Source of the DNA: Neobacillus muris | GTDB taxonomy: Bacteria > Bacillota > Bacilli > Bacillales > Cytobacillaceae | NCBI RefSeq assembly: GCF_943193175.1 | Contig: NZ_CALPDF010000003.1 | Coordinates: 124,001 to 188,000, forward strand | DNA: 64,000 bases | Direction: 5' to 3' | Shown here: one piece after another, positions 19,356 through 28,490 of the stretch | Numbering within the stretch: the first letter of the stretch is position 1 | Layout of the letters: every line of letters starts with the position of its first letter | The notes under the pieces: model-generated | Told to the model about the DNA's origin: nothing | Database searches by the model: none | What the model saw: the letters and a program-made list of their open reading frames with translations, nothing else | Position numbers and translations under genes: made by a program

Positions 19356-20111
19356 CTATTTTTTCAAATAATATAACAGAATGCCGGCTGCAACAGCCAC
19401 ATTCAAGGATTCACTCTTTCCATATATCGGAATATAAAGGTTTGCGGCAGTGGCTGAAAGCAGTTCTTGGCTGATCCCATTTCCTTCGTTTCCGACAACG
19501 AGGGCAAATGAATCGGCTGGTGAAATTTCCGTATAAACGGAGGCTCCTTCGAGGGCGGTGCCATATACCGGTATGCCCCTGGCAGAAAGTTTGCTGATCC
19601 ATTCCTCCAGATCCCCTCTTACGATCGGCAAATGAAAATGGCTGCCTTGTGCGGACCGTAACACCTTGGAATTGAAGACATCCACACTGCCGCGCCCGAC
19701 AATGACGCCATCGATCCCAGCCGCATCCGCGGTGCGGATCATCGTCCCGAGATTGCCTGGGTCTTGGACGGCATCAATAAAAAGAAAGGTTCTGGCATCC
19801 TCCAAAGACTCGTCAATGGCTGGCTGGCGGCATACAGCGTAAATTCCTTGCGGCGCTTCTGTATCCGTTAACGCGTCGGAGATTTCCTCGGTAACCATTG
19901 TGATTGGGGTATCCCCGCTATCTAAACGTGAAGGAACGCCAATTTTTTCGGAGACGATAATTTCCACGACAAGCCCGTCTTGTTTCAGTGCCTCCTCTAC
20001 GAGGTGAAACCCTTCGACGAGGAAGGTGCCTGAACGGTCCCGCTCTTTTTTCGTCTGCAGCTTTTTCCATTGTTTTACTTGCGGATTTTGTATCGATTGT
20101 ATGTATTTCAA
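19356..20111 (-). CDS. ysgA: SpoU/TrmH-family RNA 2'-O-methyltransferase
   Basis: 251 residues with N-terminal substrate-binding domain (about 1-95) and C-terminal SPOUT trefoil-knot domain. SPOUT motifs are clear: DPGNLGTMIRTADAAG, ALVVGNEGNGIS and SLNVAVAAGILLYYL. Modifies the 2'-hydroxyl of a ribosomal or transfer RNA nucleotide; the target of YsgA cannot be read from sequence. Divergent from sspI. Confidence 0.9.
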   Translation of the reverse strand: MKYIQSIQNPQVKQWKKLQTKKERDRSGTFLVEGFHLVEEALKQDGLVVEIIVSEKIGVPSRLDSGDTPITMVTEEISDALTDTEAPQGIYAVCRQPAIDESLEDARTFLFIDAVQDPGNLGTMIRTADAAGIDGVIVGRGSVDVFNSKVLRSAQGSHFHLPIVRGDLEEWISKLSARGIPVYGTALEGASVYTEISPADSFALVVGNEGNGISQELLSATAANLYIPIYGKSESLNVAVAAGILLYYLKK

Positions 20112-20164
20112 AGTATTTTTCCCCTCTAAAGTAATTGATTGATTTTTTTATTATAGCTGAAATA

Positions 20165-20171
20165 CATATTA
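20165..20171 (+). promoter_or_regulatory. Possible SigG -10 element of sspI
   Basis: CATATTA fits the SigG -10 pattern and lies 57 bases before sspI, a forespore gene. The -35 region is poor, so this is tentative. Confidence 0.35.
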
Positions 20172-20227
20172 AAGCCAAAATCAGACAATCTAATAAGGTA
20201 AATGAGCATAAAAAGGAGTGTGCCATC

Positions 20228-20437
20228 ATGAACTTAAATTTGCGAAAAGCGGTCATTCATAATGTTGCCAACGACACGCAGGAACAATTGGAAAATACGA
20301 TTGTGGATGCGATTCAGAGCGGGGAAGAAAAAATGCTTCCTGGTTTAGGTGTATTGTTTGAAATCATTTGGAATAACGCTTCGGAAGATGAGAAAAAAGA
20401 AATGCTGTCTACTCTTGAAAACGGGTTAAAACAATAA
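20228..20437 (+). CDS. sspI: Small acid-soluble spore protein SspI
   Basis: 69 residues matching the SspI family from [13 protein letters not shown] through [20 protein letters not shown] to the [12 protein letters not shown] tail. Minor SASP packed in the spore core and normally made in the forespore under SigG. The frame extends 31 codons upstream, but AAGGAGTG precedes the ATG at 20228 and the known family starts there. Monocistronic with its own terminator. Confidence 0.95.
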   Translation: MNLNLRKAVIHNVANDTQEQLENTIVDAIQSGEEKMLPGLGVLFEIIWNNASEDEKKEMLSTLENGLKQ

Positions 20438-20447
20438 AAATGAAGTC

Positions 20448-20482
20448 AAAGCCGGTCCATTTATCAAATGCCGGCTTTTTTT
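20448..20482 (+). terminator. Terminator of sspI
   Basis: AAAGCCGG (20448-20455) pairs with CCGGCTTT (20471-20478), followed by a T-run. Confidence 0.88.
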
Positions 20483-20583
20483 ATGATAAAATTCCACCCT
20501 TTTTGCTGTTTCAAATTTTCTATTTGCAAATTATATATGTTTTTGCGAATTGATTGTTTCTTTTTGCGAATCGAATCCAACAT

Positions 20584-20616
20584 AAAAAAATCCTCGGCAC
20601 CTGTCTGCCGAGGATC
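20584..20616 (-). terminator. Terminator of ysdC
   Basis: Perfect 10-bp stem ATCCTCGGCA/TGCCGAGGAT (20590-20599, 20606-20615), T-run on the minus strand. Confidence 0.9.
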
Positions 20617-20622
20617 CACTTT

Positions 20623-21708
20623 TTATTCAAAAATGATCTTATCAACTGCCTCGCGATCTAACCGCTTAATGACCTCAACGATCAGTTTCACAGCATTCTC
20701 ATAGTCATCACGGTGCAGCATGGCAGCATGGGAATGAATATAACGGGTCGCAATGGTGATCGCCAGTGCCGGTACCCCATTATGGGTCAAATGAATTGAA
20801 CCGGCATCCGTACCGCCGCCAGGAATTGATTCAAATTGGTAAGGAATGTTCAATTCATCCGCCGTATCCGTGACAAAGTCACGCAGTCCTTTATGCGCTA
20901 CCATGGATGCATCATAGACAACGATTTGCGGGCCCTTGCCCATCTTGCTCATTGCTTCTTTTTCCGTGATTCCAGGCGTATCCCCTGCAATGCCGACGTC
21001 AACAGCAAAGCCAATATCGGGTTCAATCTTATGTGTGGAGGTTTTGGCCCCTCGCAGGCCGACCTCTTCTTGAACATTACCGACACCATAAACCACGTTT
21101 GGATGGTCCACACCTTGGAGCTGCTTTAACACATCGATGGCAATCGCACAACCAATTCGGTTGTCCCACGCTTTTGCCAACAGCATCTTTTCATTGTTCA
21201 TCACAGTGAATTCGAAGTACGGCACGACCATATCTCCAGGGCGGACACCCCACTCTTCGGCTTCTTCACGGCTGGAGGCGCCGATATCAATAAACATATC
21301 TTTGATTTCGATTGGTTTCTTGCGGGCTTCAGCGGACAGGACATGCGGCGGCTTGGAACCGATAATACCTGTAACATCCCCTTTTCTTGTGACAATCGTC
21401 ACGCGCTGAGCAAGCATGACCTGCCCCCACCAGCCGCCAACTGTTTGGAAACGCAGGAACCCTTTATCGTCAATTTGGGTTATCATAAAACCAACTTCGT
21501 CCAAATGCCCAGCCACCATAATTTTCGGGCCATCTGCTTTTCCTGCCTTTTTCGCAATTAAACTGCCAAGTCCATCCGTTGTGATTTCATCAGCATAAGG
21601 TGTTATGTATTTTTTCATGACCTCGCGAACTTCCCGCTCATTGCCAGGAATGCCTCTGGCATCCGTTAAATCCTTCAGCATGGTTAATGTTTCATCTAAT
21701 TTTGCCAT
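20623..21708 (-). CDS. ysdC: M42-family aminopeptidase
   Basis: 361 residues of the M42 glutamyl/deblocking aminopeptidase family (YsdC). Two-metal motifs: [10 protein letters not shown] (His and Asp), the second bridging Asp region ([10 protein letters not shown]), the catalytic EEVG in [10 protein letters not shown], and the C-terminal metal His in RYIHSHAAM. Likely a cytoplasmic multimeric peptidase trimming peptides. Gene stands alone between its terminator and the dUTPase gene. Confidence 0.92.
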   Translation of the reverse strand: MAKLDETLTMLKDLTDARGIPGNEREVREVMKKYITPYADEITTDGLGSLIAKKAGKADGPKIMVAGHLDEVGFMITQIDDKGFLRFQTVGGWWGQVMLAQRVTIVTRKGDVTGIIGSKPPHVLSAEARKKPIEIKDMFIDIGASSREEAEEWGVRPGDMVVPYFEFTVMNNEKMLLAKAWDNRIGCAIAIDVLKQLQGVDHPNVVYGVGNVQEEVGLRGAKTSTHKIEPDIGFAVDVGIAGDTPGITEKEAMSKMGKGPQIVVYDASMVAHKGLRDFVTDTADELNIPYQFESIPGGGTDAGSIHLTHNGVPALAITIATRYIHSHAAMLHRDDYENAVKLIVEVIKRLDREAVDKIIFE

Positions 21709-21785
21709 TGAAAAGCCCCCTTCATTTTCATCAAACTACACCCTCTATTATAGCGAAACCCGCAAGCAGCCAACAAATTTAACCA

Positions 21786-22277
21786 TCAATAATTATCGGC
21801 TTGTCTTTGATAATTTACTTCATTTTTCCGTAAATATGCCTGCTCCATTTCAGTTTGGCTGATTCCTAATAAAATCCCCAGCTGCAAATAGGTCTCTATT
21901 ACGGTTAAAAATCCACTAAAACTCTTGTCTAGCTTAAAACGATCAATCGTTTCGTATAACAATAAAAATTGCTCGGTCACATTTAAACCGGACGGCTTTA
22001 CTGCCACTTCAAATTCCTGACGGTCAAACCCGCATTCAATTCCAAGCGACAAAATAAAATGGACCCCATCGACAAACTCCTCTAAGATGACGTCTTTGGG
22101 AGAAGATGGCTTCACACTCCAAAATTTAAAGCATCTCGTTTCATTGGCGAGCTCCCCCACTTCTACCAGTAACGCGAGCACTTTTCTAGAAAATAAATCT
22201 TCTTCCTGCAGCTGATGTTTTTGTTCTATATGTTGATCCAACGCTTTTTGCATATCAAAAAGTTTTGTTAGCTTCAT
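21786..22277 (-). CDS. All-alpha dimeric dUTP diphosphatase
   Basis: 163 residues of the dUTPase_2 (MazG-like) superfamily. VALLVEVGELANE-like motif (here LALLVEVGELANETRCFKFW) and the LEEFVDGVHFILSLG motif provide the ExxE and ExxD metal ligands. Hydrolyses dUTP to dUMP, keeping uracil out of DNA and feeding thymidylate synthesis. Unrelated to the trimeric beta-fold Dut. AAGGGAG precedes the start; ysdA lies 18 bases upstream in the same direction. Confidence 0.85.
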   Translation of the reverse strand: MKLTKLFDMQKALDQHIEQKHQLQEEDLFSRKVLALLVEVGELANETRCFKFWSVKPSSPKDVILEEFVDGVHFILSLGIECGFDRQEFEVAVKPSGLNVTEQFLLLYETIDRFKLDKSFSGFLTVIETYLQLGILLGISQTEMEQAYLRKNEVNYQRQADNY

Positions 22278-22295
22278 AATGACTATGCTCCCTTA

Positions 22296-22565
22296 TTAGA
22301 ATAATATTTTCGCATAAATAACCAGTTCCACAAGTGCCAGAATCGGAAATCCCCACTTAAATTGAAAATGCTTTGTTTTATGATGAAATAACTGCATCCC
22401 AATCGCAGCCCCGATGGCACCTCCGAAGACTGCTACCAGCCATAAAGTTTTTTCGCTTATCCGGTACTGATGCTCCCTGGCCCGTTTCTTATCCACGCCC
22501 ATAATGATCAATCCTGCCAGATTCATTAAGGCAAACACTAACCATAAAACCGTTATGCCATCCAT
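22296..22565 (-). CDS. ysdA: DUF1294 membrane protein
   Basis: 89 residues with three hydrophobic segments (about 3-20, 41-60 and 71-88) and the DUF1294 signature: DKKRA early, then the WLVAVFGGAIGAAIGMQLF and HHKTKHFQFKWG segments. Function unknown; it sits downstream of the ribosomal protein operon as in B. subtilis. AAAGGGG ribosome site. A terminator lies between rplT and this gene, so it has its own promoter or arises by read-through. Confidence 0.88.
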   Translation of the reverse strand: MDGITVLWLVFALMNLAGLIIMGVDKKRAREHQYRISEKTLWLVAVFGGAIGAAIGMQLFHHKTKHFQFKWGFPILALVELVIYAKILF

Positions 22566-22586
22566 TTAAAGTTTCCCCTTTATAGC

Positions 22587-22618
22587 AAAAGAGCCATCCT
22601 CAAAAATCGAGAATGGCA
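22587..22618 (-). terminator. Terminator of infC-rpmI-rplT
   Basis: 9-bp stem with one G-U pair (22593-22601, 22609-22617), short T-run on the minus strand. Confidence 0.78.
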
Positions 22619-22628
22619 CTTATGTTTA

Positions 22629-22988
22629 TTATTTGCTTAATTGCTGCTTAGCTGTATCTGCTAATTGAGTGAATGCTTGAGCATCGCTAATTGCTAATTC
22701 AGCAAGCATTTTGCGGTTTACTTCGATACCTGCAAGCTTCAAGCCATGCATTAAACGGCTGTAAGAAAGACCGTTCATGCGAGCTGCTGCATTGATACGA
22801 GTAATCCAAAGTTTGCGGAAATCGCGCTTAACCTGACGACGGTCACGGAAAGCATATTGCAATGATTTCATAACCTGCTGGTTAGCAACTTTGTATAATG
22901 TATGTTTTGAACCATAATAACCTTTAGCTAATTTAAGAACTTTTTTACGACGTTTGCGAGTAACAGTACCGCCTTTTACACGTGGCAT
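22629..22988 (-). CDS. rplT: 50S ribosomal protein L20
   Basis: 119 residues, standard L20. [20 protein letters not shown] start and the conserved [17 protein letters not shown] stretch. Binds 23S rRNA early in assembly. In Bacillus L20 also represses its own operon through the infC leader (see 23760-23930). Co-transcribed with rpmI and infC. Confidence 0.98.
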   Translation of the reverse strand: MPRVKGGTVTRKRRKKVLKLAKGYYGSKHTLYKVANQQVMKSLQYAFRDRRQVKRDFRKLWITRINAAARMNGLSYSRLMHGLKLAGIEVNRKMLAELAISDAQAFTQLADTAKQQLSK

Positions 22989-23019
22989 GTAATTTCCCTC
23001 CTATAATAAATCTTTCCGA

Positions 23020-23220
23020 TTACTTAACGTTTGTTAATAAATGACGAATGCGTTTGAAATCGCCTTTTGAAACAAGGCCAGATTTGCGAAGCTTACGCTT
23101 AGCTTTAGTTGATTTGTTAGCAAATAAGTGGCTTGTATAAGCATGGTCACGCTTAAGCTGACCAGATCCAGTTTTTTTGAAACGCTTTGCAGCGCCGCGG
23201 TGAGTTTTCATTTTTGGCAT
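23020..23220 (-). CDS. rpmI: 50S ribosomal protein L35
   Basis: 66 residues, full-length L35: [20 protein letters not shown], basic throughout, with the typical [14 protein letters not shown] and RIRHLL stretches. Middle gene of infC-rpmI-rplT, 17 bases after infC and 31 bases before rplT. Confidence 0.98.
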   Translation of the reverse strand: MPKMKTHRGAAKRFKKTGSGQLKRDHAYTSHLFANKSTKAKRKLRKSGLVSKGDFKRIRHLLTNVK

Positions 23221-23237
23221 TTGGGATATCCTCCTTA

Positions 23238-23753
23238 TTACTTTTCAATTTTAGGTGCTAAGACAAGGAACATGCTGCGGCCATCCATTTTTGGATGGGA
23301 CTCAACAGTTGCTACTTCCTTGCACGCTTCGGAAAAACGGTCTAATACTTTTTGACCGATTTCTTTATGGGTAATTGCCCGTCCTTTAAATCGGATAGAA
23401 GCTTTCACCTTGTCGCCTTTTTCCAAGAATTTAATCGCATTGCGCAGCTTTGTATTAAAGTCATGCTCATCAATGGTTGGGCTTAGGCGAACTTCTTTTG
23501 TAGTGATGATTTTTTGATTCTTGCGAGCTTCTTTTTCCTTCTTCTGCTGCTCGAATTTAAACTTGCCATAATCCATAATCCGGGCTACCGGAGGCTTTGC
23601 ATTTGGTGCAACCAGCACTAAATCAAGATTCACTCGTCCGGCAATTTCCAGCGCTTCGTTTTTAGATTTAATTCCTAATTGTTCCCCGTTTTGATCAATC
23701 AGGCGAACTTCACGAGCGCGAATACCCTCATTTACCAACATGTCTTTGCTAAT
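23238..23753 (-). CDS. infC: Translation initiation factor IF-3 with AUU start codon
   Basis: 171 residues. IF-3 N domain (about 1-75, [17 protein letters not shown]) and C domain (about 85-170, with [17 protein letters not shown]). An ATG at 23741 would give an in-frame start, but the strong ribosome site GGAGGTGG is correctly spaced for ATT at 23753, which yields [14 protein letters not shown], like B. subtilis InfC. AUU starts in infC are the known device for IF-3 autoregulation, since IF-3 rejects non-canonical starts. Confidence 0.93.
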   Translation of the reverse strand: MSKDMLVNEGIRAREVRLIDQNGEQLGIKSKNEALEIAGRVNLDLVLVAPNAKPPVARIMDYGKFKFEQQKKEKEARKNQKIITTKEVRLSPTIDEHDFNTKLRNAIKFLEKGDKVKASIRFKGRAITHKEIGQKVLDRFSEACKEVATVESHPKMDGRSMFLVLAPKIEK

Positions 23754-23759
23754 AGTTAG

Positions 23760-23930
23760 CCACCTCCAAGGTTCTTCATCAAGAATACTTTTGTCAGGGA
23801 CAAGAATCTGGAAGATTCCCCCTTCAAAACCTGATTCATGATACGATTTGAAAATACAGAATCATAAGTTCCAGCAGAGAAGTCAATTAAAAAAGTGCGG
23901 ATGCAAACACCCACACTTTACGAAACATAG
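23760..23930 (-). promoter_or_regulatory. Leader of infC-rpmI-rplT, probable L20-responsive leader
   Basis: About 180 bases of non-coding transcript before infC. Near its 5' end the arms 23893-23903 and 23908-23918 form an imperfect 11-bp hairpin followed by TTTTTT, an attenuator-like structure, ahead of further sequence that can pair. Position and operon match the Bacillus L20 leader; I did not fold it and cannot confirm the L20-binding pseudoknot. Confidence 0.6.
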
Positions 23931-23936
23931 TTTAAG

Positions 23937-23965
23937 TAACTATAAGTCCACGTAATACCTGTCAA
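23937..23965 (-). promoter_or_regulatory. Promoter of infC-rpmI-rplT
   Basis: Consensus -35 TTGACA (23965-23960) on the minus strand, 17-bp spacer, weak -10 TAGTTA (23942-23937). Confidence 0.6.
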
Positions 23966-24142
23966 CTGCTAAACGCGTCAAATCAGGTGAGAAGCGGGCG
24001 CTTCTTCTTTCCCAAAACTTAGTATTCAGTTTTATACCTTAGTAACTATAACATAAGCAAAGATAAGATGTCAAATAAACTTTTTCAAGACGACAACGAA
24101 AATTATTTTAACAAAAAACGATAAATTATTCAATAGCTTTAT

Positions 24143-24180
24143 AAAAAAAACAACTGAGAGCCACAAGAGCCCTCAGTTTA
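24143..24180 (-). terminator. Terminator of thrS
   Basis: AACTGAG...CTCAGTT stem (24152-24178 overall) with an extended GC part and a run of eight T on the minus strand. The rest of 23966-24142 is AT-rich with no ORF or other structure that I see. Confidence 0.85.
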
Positions 24181-24185
24181 AAGGA

Positions 24186-26120
24186 TTAGATTCTTTGCAC
24201 TTCAGCTTTTAGTGATGCAAGAAATTCTTCAAATGGCTTAGTATCCGAATTTTGCTCACCATATTTGCGGACGTTAACGGCGTTTTCAGCCACTTCTTTG
24301 TCACCAACGACCAGCATATATGGAATTTTTTGCATCTGTGCTTCACGGATCTTATAGCCAATTTTTTCATCACGGCCGTCTAATTCAACACGGAAGCCCT
24401 GTGCTTTCAATTGCTCTTGAACCTTTCTTGCATAATCATAATGTGCATCAGGTGAAACCGGAATGACTTGTACTTGCACCGGCGCAAGCCATGTTGGGAA
24501 CGCACCTTTGTATTCCTCGATCAGATACGCAACAAAGCGTTCCATCGTAGAAACAACACCGCGGTGGACAACAACCGGGCGATGCGGCTTGCCGTCTTCC
24601 CCAACATAAGTCAAATCAAAGCGTTCAGGCAGCAAGAAATCCAATTGAACAGTGGAAAGCGTTTCATCCTTTCCAAGCGCTGTTCTGACTTGAACATCCA
24701 GCTTCGGTCCGTAGAAGGCCGCTTCTCCTTCAGCCTCGAAATACTCAAGGCCAAGGTCATCCATTGCTTCTTTTAACATACTTTGTGCTTTTTCCCACAT
24801 GGCATCATCGTCAAAGTATTTTTCCTTATCCTGCGGGTCCCTGTAGGATAACCGGAAGGAGTAATCCTTGATATCAAAATCTTTATAAACATCCATAATC
24901 AGATTGACCACGCGTTGGAACTCTTCCTTAATTTGATCCGGACGGACAAAAATATGGGCATCATTCAGTGTCATCCCACGAACACGCTGCAGCCCTGATA
25001 GTGCGCCGGACATTTCATAGCGGTGCATCGTGCCAAGCTCGGCAATCCGGATTGGCAGCTCGCGATAGCTGTGAATCGCGTTCTTATAAACCATCATATG
25101 GTGCGGACAGTTCATTGGACGGAGCACCAATTGCTCATTATCCATTTCCATAACCGGGAACATGTCTTCATGGTAATGGTCCCAGTGGCCGGAAGTTTTA
25201 TACAGCTCCACATTCGCCATGATTGGTGTGTATACATGGTCATAGCCTAAACTGATTTCTTTATCGACAATATACCGTTCAACGATGCGGCGGATGGTTG
25301 CCCCTTTTGGCAGCCAGAGCGGCAGCCCTTGTCCGATTTTTTGGTTATTGGTGAATAAGTTTAACTCTTTGCCCAGTTTGCGATGGTCGCGCTCTTTTGC
25401 CTCTTCCAGCATACGGAGATGCTCGGCCAGGTCCTCTTTTTTGAAAAACGCTGTTCCATATACACGCTGAAGCATTTTATTATCACTGTCACCGCGCCAA
25501 TAAGCACCGGCAATGCTCAATAATTTAAATTCTTTGATTTTCCCAGTAGATGGAACATGAATACCGCGGCAAAGGTCAAAGAATTCCCCCTGCTCATAAA
25601 TGGTAACTGTCTCCTCCGCTGGAATGGCTTCAATTAGTTCAAGCTTATAAGGGTCTCCAACTTCATTAAATAATTGGACGGCCTCATCACGGCTGACCTC
25701 TTTGCGGACAATCTCAAGGTTTTCGTTCACAATTTTCGCCATTTCTTTTTCAATCTTAGGCAGGTCTTCCAGAGTCAATGACTCTTCAAGATCCATGTCA
25801 TAGTAAAATCCGCCCTCAATAACCGGGCCGACACCCAACTTGGCATTTGGATACAGGCGTTTAACAGCCTGTGCCATTAAATGGGCTGTGCTGTGGCGCA
25901 ATACCTCCAAGCCATCCTTCGCATCTGGTGTAACAATTTCTATTGAACCGTCTTCAAACAGCGGACGGCGAAGATCCACTAATTTGCCGTTAAATTTACC
26001 GGCAATCGCCTTTTTCCTTAGCCCTGGACTAATGGAGCCGGCGATATCTTCCGTTGTTGTTCCTTTGGGAAACTCCTTCACTGCTCCATCAGGAAACGAA
26101 ATTTTCACAACGTCTGACAT
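24186..26120 (-). CDS. thrS: Threonyl-tRNA synthetase
   Basis: 644 residues, full length. TGS domain (about 1-63), editing domain with [16 protein letters not shown] and a later Cys/His pair (about 70-240), class II core with zinc-binding Cys in [11 protein letters not shown] (about residue 335) and motif 3 near [13 protein letters not shown], anticodon domain from about 540. Charges and proofreads tRNA-Thr. AAGGAGGAATAGTT precedes the start. Expression is set by the Thr T-box at 26143-26459. Confidence 0.97.
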   Translation of the reverse strand: MSDVVKISFPDGAVKEFPKGTTTEDIAGSISPGLRKKAIAGKFNGKLVDLRRPLFEDGSIEIVTPDAKDGLEVLRHSTAHLMAQAVKRLYPNAKLGVGPVIEGGFYYDMDLEESLTLEDLPKIEKEMAKIVNENLEIVRKEVSRDEAVQLFNEVGDPYKLELIEAIPAEETVTIYEQGEFFDLCRGIHVPSTGKIKEFKLLSIAGAYWRGDSDNKMLQRVYGTAFFKKEDLAEHLRMLEEAKERDHRKLGKELNLFTNNQKIGQGLPLWLPKGATIRRIVERYIVDKEISLGYDHVYTPIMANVELYKTSGHWDHYHEDMFPVMEMDNEQLVLRPMNCPHHMMVYKNAIHSYRELPIRIAELGTMHRYEMSGALSGLQRVRGMTLNDAHIFVRPDQIKEEFQRVVNLIMDVYKDFDIKDYSFRLSYRDPQDKEKYFDDDAMWEKAQSMLKEAMDDLGLEYFEAEGEAAFYGPKLDVQVRTALGKDETLSTVQLDFLLPERFDLTYVGEDGKPHRPVVVHRGVVSTMERFVAYLIEEYKGAFPTWLAPVQVQVIPVSPDAHYDYARKVQEQLKAQGFRVELDGRDEKIGYKIREAQMQKIPYMLVVGDKEVAENAVNVRKYGEQNSDTKPFEEFLASLKAEVQRI

Positions 26121-26142
26121 AACTATTCCTCCTTAAATAAAA

Positions 26143-26459
26143 TAAAAAAACCCGTCCCTATCGAATAGGGACGAGTTTGAATTAACACGTGGTTCCACCC
26201 AGCTTTTCATTTTCCATCGCATGATAAAAAATGACTTTAGGTCAGGTAACGGCTGCTCCGTCAACAATTACTTGCTTCCAAAGAAGTTTTCACTGCTGAA
26301 GTTTAAAGGCGGTAAGCATTTTTTTCGTGATAGGAGGCTTACAGCCGAGACCTCCCTCTCTAACATCCGTAAAAAAATACTGTTGTCCTCATCATAACTT
26401 GTTACAATCATTCTTTTGTCCAACAATAGCCATGAATGGCTATAACATTTTTAACTATG
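26143..26459 (-). promoter_or_regulatory. T-box leader for threonine (thrS)
   Basis: Minus strand: T-box core TGGAACCACG (26206-26197), stem I with GGCTGTAAGCC, likely specifier ACC (Thr) at 26313-26311 in CTTACCGCC, and a terminator just before thrS (stem ACTCGTCCCTA paired with TAGGGACGGGT, then TTTTTT). An extra 8-bp hairpin (26426-26443, ATAGCCAT/ATGGCTAT) precedes stem I near the 5' end. Confidence 0.92.
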
Positions 26460-26465
26460 TACGTT

Positions 26466-26494
26466 ATTATAATCAGTTTATTTTCAAAAATCAA
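26466..26494 (-). promoter_or_regulatory. SigA promoter of thrS
   Basis: TTGATT (26494-26489), 17-bp spacer, TATAAT (26471-26466) on the minus strand; start near 26459. Confidence 0.82.
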
Positions 26495-26527
26495 GGATCT
26501 CACGCCTAAATTGTTTATTTATTTCAA

Positions 26528-27409
26528 TTAGGAACCATTGTGTTCAGACTTGCCGGGAAGAAAATCAAATGGTTCCAGGTTACGAAGGCTTTGGTACGGT
26601 TTGATGATCACCCTCTCCTCAAATATATTTTCAATTGTCCTCACAAGAGGAGCATCTTTTTCCTTTGTATATAGAAAAATCGTAGTGGGTGCGAGTGAAA
26701 GCAATGGGGCAATCGTGCCAGAATCCACATAAATCGGGTGATTAACCAGCAGTTTTCGGTCAATCATTTTGGCCAATTCACTTCTTTTTATTTCAATAAA
26801 CTGCTTGTTATAGAAGGTAATCTCTTCATCCATCAACAAGTAAAGAATGTCCGTTTTTGGTTCACGGCCGGCTAAAAAATCTCTTAACATTTGAACAAAC
26901 ATCTGATATTCCTGTTCCATTTTGTATTCATCAATCGAAACTTCCACATACCTTTCCAAGTATTGAAGATAAGAGCGCAGGCGGAATTTCACAAATGAGT
27001 CAAAGGAAAAGGTTACTTGATCATTGAAGATATGTTCAATTGCATCTTTAACTTTCTTTTCTTCATTCGTATCCTTAATAAACACGGATAAATCTTCACG
27101 CTGCCCTTCAAGGATGGAAGTAAGGATTTCTAAAATTTGCTGCTGCTCTTCAGCATCCTTAAAATAAAATTGTTTACTTAAAATCTCATGAAACCAATCA
27201 TCCCGTTTAACCGTGGTGATAAATCGATAGAAGCCTGTTTTTGCGCATTCCAACAGATCCTCTGAATCAGAGCTTTCCTGAATATTCACTTTATATCCAT
27301 CTTCTAAAAGAAGACTATTTGCCAGGTTCGGAACATTTTTCAAACAATTACATAAGTGCTCATAGCACTTAATCGCATCTGTTTTGTTTTGGAAGATGAT
27401 TTCTGCCAA
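26528..27409 (-). CDS. ytxC: Sporulation-associated protein YtxC
   Basis: About 293 residues, cytosolic, no membrane segment. Matches the YtxC family by its position between thrS and dnaI and by its general pattern: AEIIFQNKTDAIKCYEHLC start and a conserved C-terminal stretch ERVIIKPYQSLRNLEPFDFL. Role poorly known; it is a SigE-dependent sporulation gene in B. subtilis as I recall. AAAGGGGGG precedes the TTG at 27409, which is preferred over the upstream TTG at 27430. Confidence 0.8.
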   Translation of the reverse strand: MAEIIFQNKTDAIKCYEHLCNCLKNVPNLANSLLLEDGYKVNIQESSDSEDLLECAKTGFYRFITTVKRDDWFHEILSKQFYFKDAEEQQQILEILTSILEGQREDLSVFIKDTNEEKKVKDAIEHIFNDQVTFSFDSFVKFRLRSYLQYLERYVEVSIDEYKMEQEYQMFVQMLRDFLAGREPKTDILYLLMDEEITFYNKQFIEIKRSELAKMIDRKLLVNHPIYVDSGTIAPLLSLAPTTIFLYTKEKDAPLVRTIENIFEERVIIKPYQSLRNLEPFDFLPGKSEHNGS

Positions 27410-27496
27410 CCAAATCCCCCCTTTAACCAAATCTCTGTTTTAATATATATATGGGGAACTTGGCCAAAATAGAAGTTAGCAGAACGGATGATTCCA

Positions 27497-27530
27497 TAAA
27501 AAAGAGGATGGCCCCTAAAGGCCGCCCTCA
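27497..27530 (-). terminator. Terminator of the nrdR-dnaB-dnaI unit
   Basis: 10-bp stem GAGGATGGCC/GGCCGCCCTC (27504-27513, 27520-27529) with one mismatch, T-run on the minus strand. Confidence 0.87.
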
Positions 27531-27549
27531 AAATGAAAAAAATATACGG

Positions 27550-28479
27550 TCATTGTCTCCGATTTGGACCAGATACTAACACTGGATCACTTAATGCGCG
27601 GATCCGTTCCATAATCCGGCGGGCTTTCACTTTTTCTTCCTCGCCTCGCTGGCTATAGGCCAAATGATGTTCAAGCCCCTGAAAATCGAAGTTTGAAGTA
27701 AAAAACGTCGGCAGCTTCTCAAGCATCCGATATTGGAGAATCGGACCTAACACCTCGTCCCTCGTCCAGCTCGAAACCGCCTCGGCCCCAATATCATCCA
27801 GCATTAATATCGGTTCCTTTTTTAACGCTTCAATTTTTTCGTTTAACGTTGAATCCGCTATAGCGCTTTTCATTTCGCGCAGCAGCTCAGGCACATACAC
27901 GATCATCGAAGAGATCTGCTTTTTCGCCAGCCGATTAGCAATCGCACCGAGAAGATAAGACTTGCCAACCCCGAACTTCCCATAAAAATACAGGCCCTTC
28001 GTTGGATTGCCCTGGTCATAATTGTTTAGGAATAAAGCCGCTTTTTGAACCGCATCAATCCGCTCAGCGTCATGTTCAAAATCTTCAAACGTTGCACTTA
28101 AAATATCTTTAGGAACATGCAGGCTTTTAATTAATTTTTCATTTTTCCGCCGTTCATCCTCCATCACTTTGCGCGGACAGCGCTCATAGGTCACATCAAT
28201 GGCATTTCTCGTTAAAACAAGTTCAGGCTGATAGCCTTTCATCATATTGATGCAGCCCTCAAGGCATTCGCATTTGTCACATTCCTTGCTCTGATTGATA
28301 TACTCATAGAGCTTGTTTAAGCTTTTATCAATCATCTCTTCAGAAATATGTGCTTGATTCTTCTGGATAAAAGCTCTGATGTCTGGATGTGATAAAGTTT
28401 CCTGACGGATTCGTTCATATCGTTTTTGGAAATTTTCACTTGAAGCTAACCGTTTTAATGTTTGGTTAATTCGTTCCAT
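27550..28479 (-). CDS. dnaI: Primosomal protein DnaI (helicase loader)
   Basis: 309 residues. N-terminal helicase-interacting domain with a zinc site (CDKCECLEGC, about residue 71-80) and a C-terminal AAA+ ATPase: Walker A YGKFGVGKSYLLGAIANRLA (about 168) and Walker B ILMLDDIGAE (about 228), plus TSNFDF sensor. Loads the replicative helicase DnaC at oriC and at restart sites with DnaB and DnaD. 11 bases after dnaB. Confidence 0.95.
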   Translation of the reverse strand: MERINQTLKRLASSENFQKRYERIRQETLSHPDIRAFIQKNQAHISEEMIDKSLNKLYEYINQSKECDKCECLEGCINMMKGYQPELVLTRNAIDVTYERCPRKVMEDERRKNEKLIKSLHVPKDILSATFEDFEHDAERIDAVQKAALFLNNYDQGNPTKGLYFYGKFGVGKSYLLGAIANRLAKKQISSMIVYVPELLREMKSAIADSTLNEKIEALKKEPILMLDDIGAEAVSSWTRDEVLGPILQYRMLEKLPTFFTSNFDFQGLEHHLAYSQRGEEEKVKARRIMERIRALSDPVLVSGPNRRQ

Positions 28480-28490
28480 CCTTCACCATC

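Noticed and set aside
26327..26509. 60-residue plus-strand ORF upstream of thrS
   Set aside because: Antisense to the Thr T-box leader and its promoter; no ribosome site.
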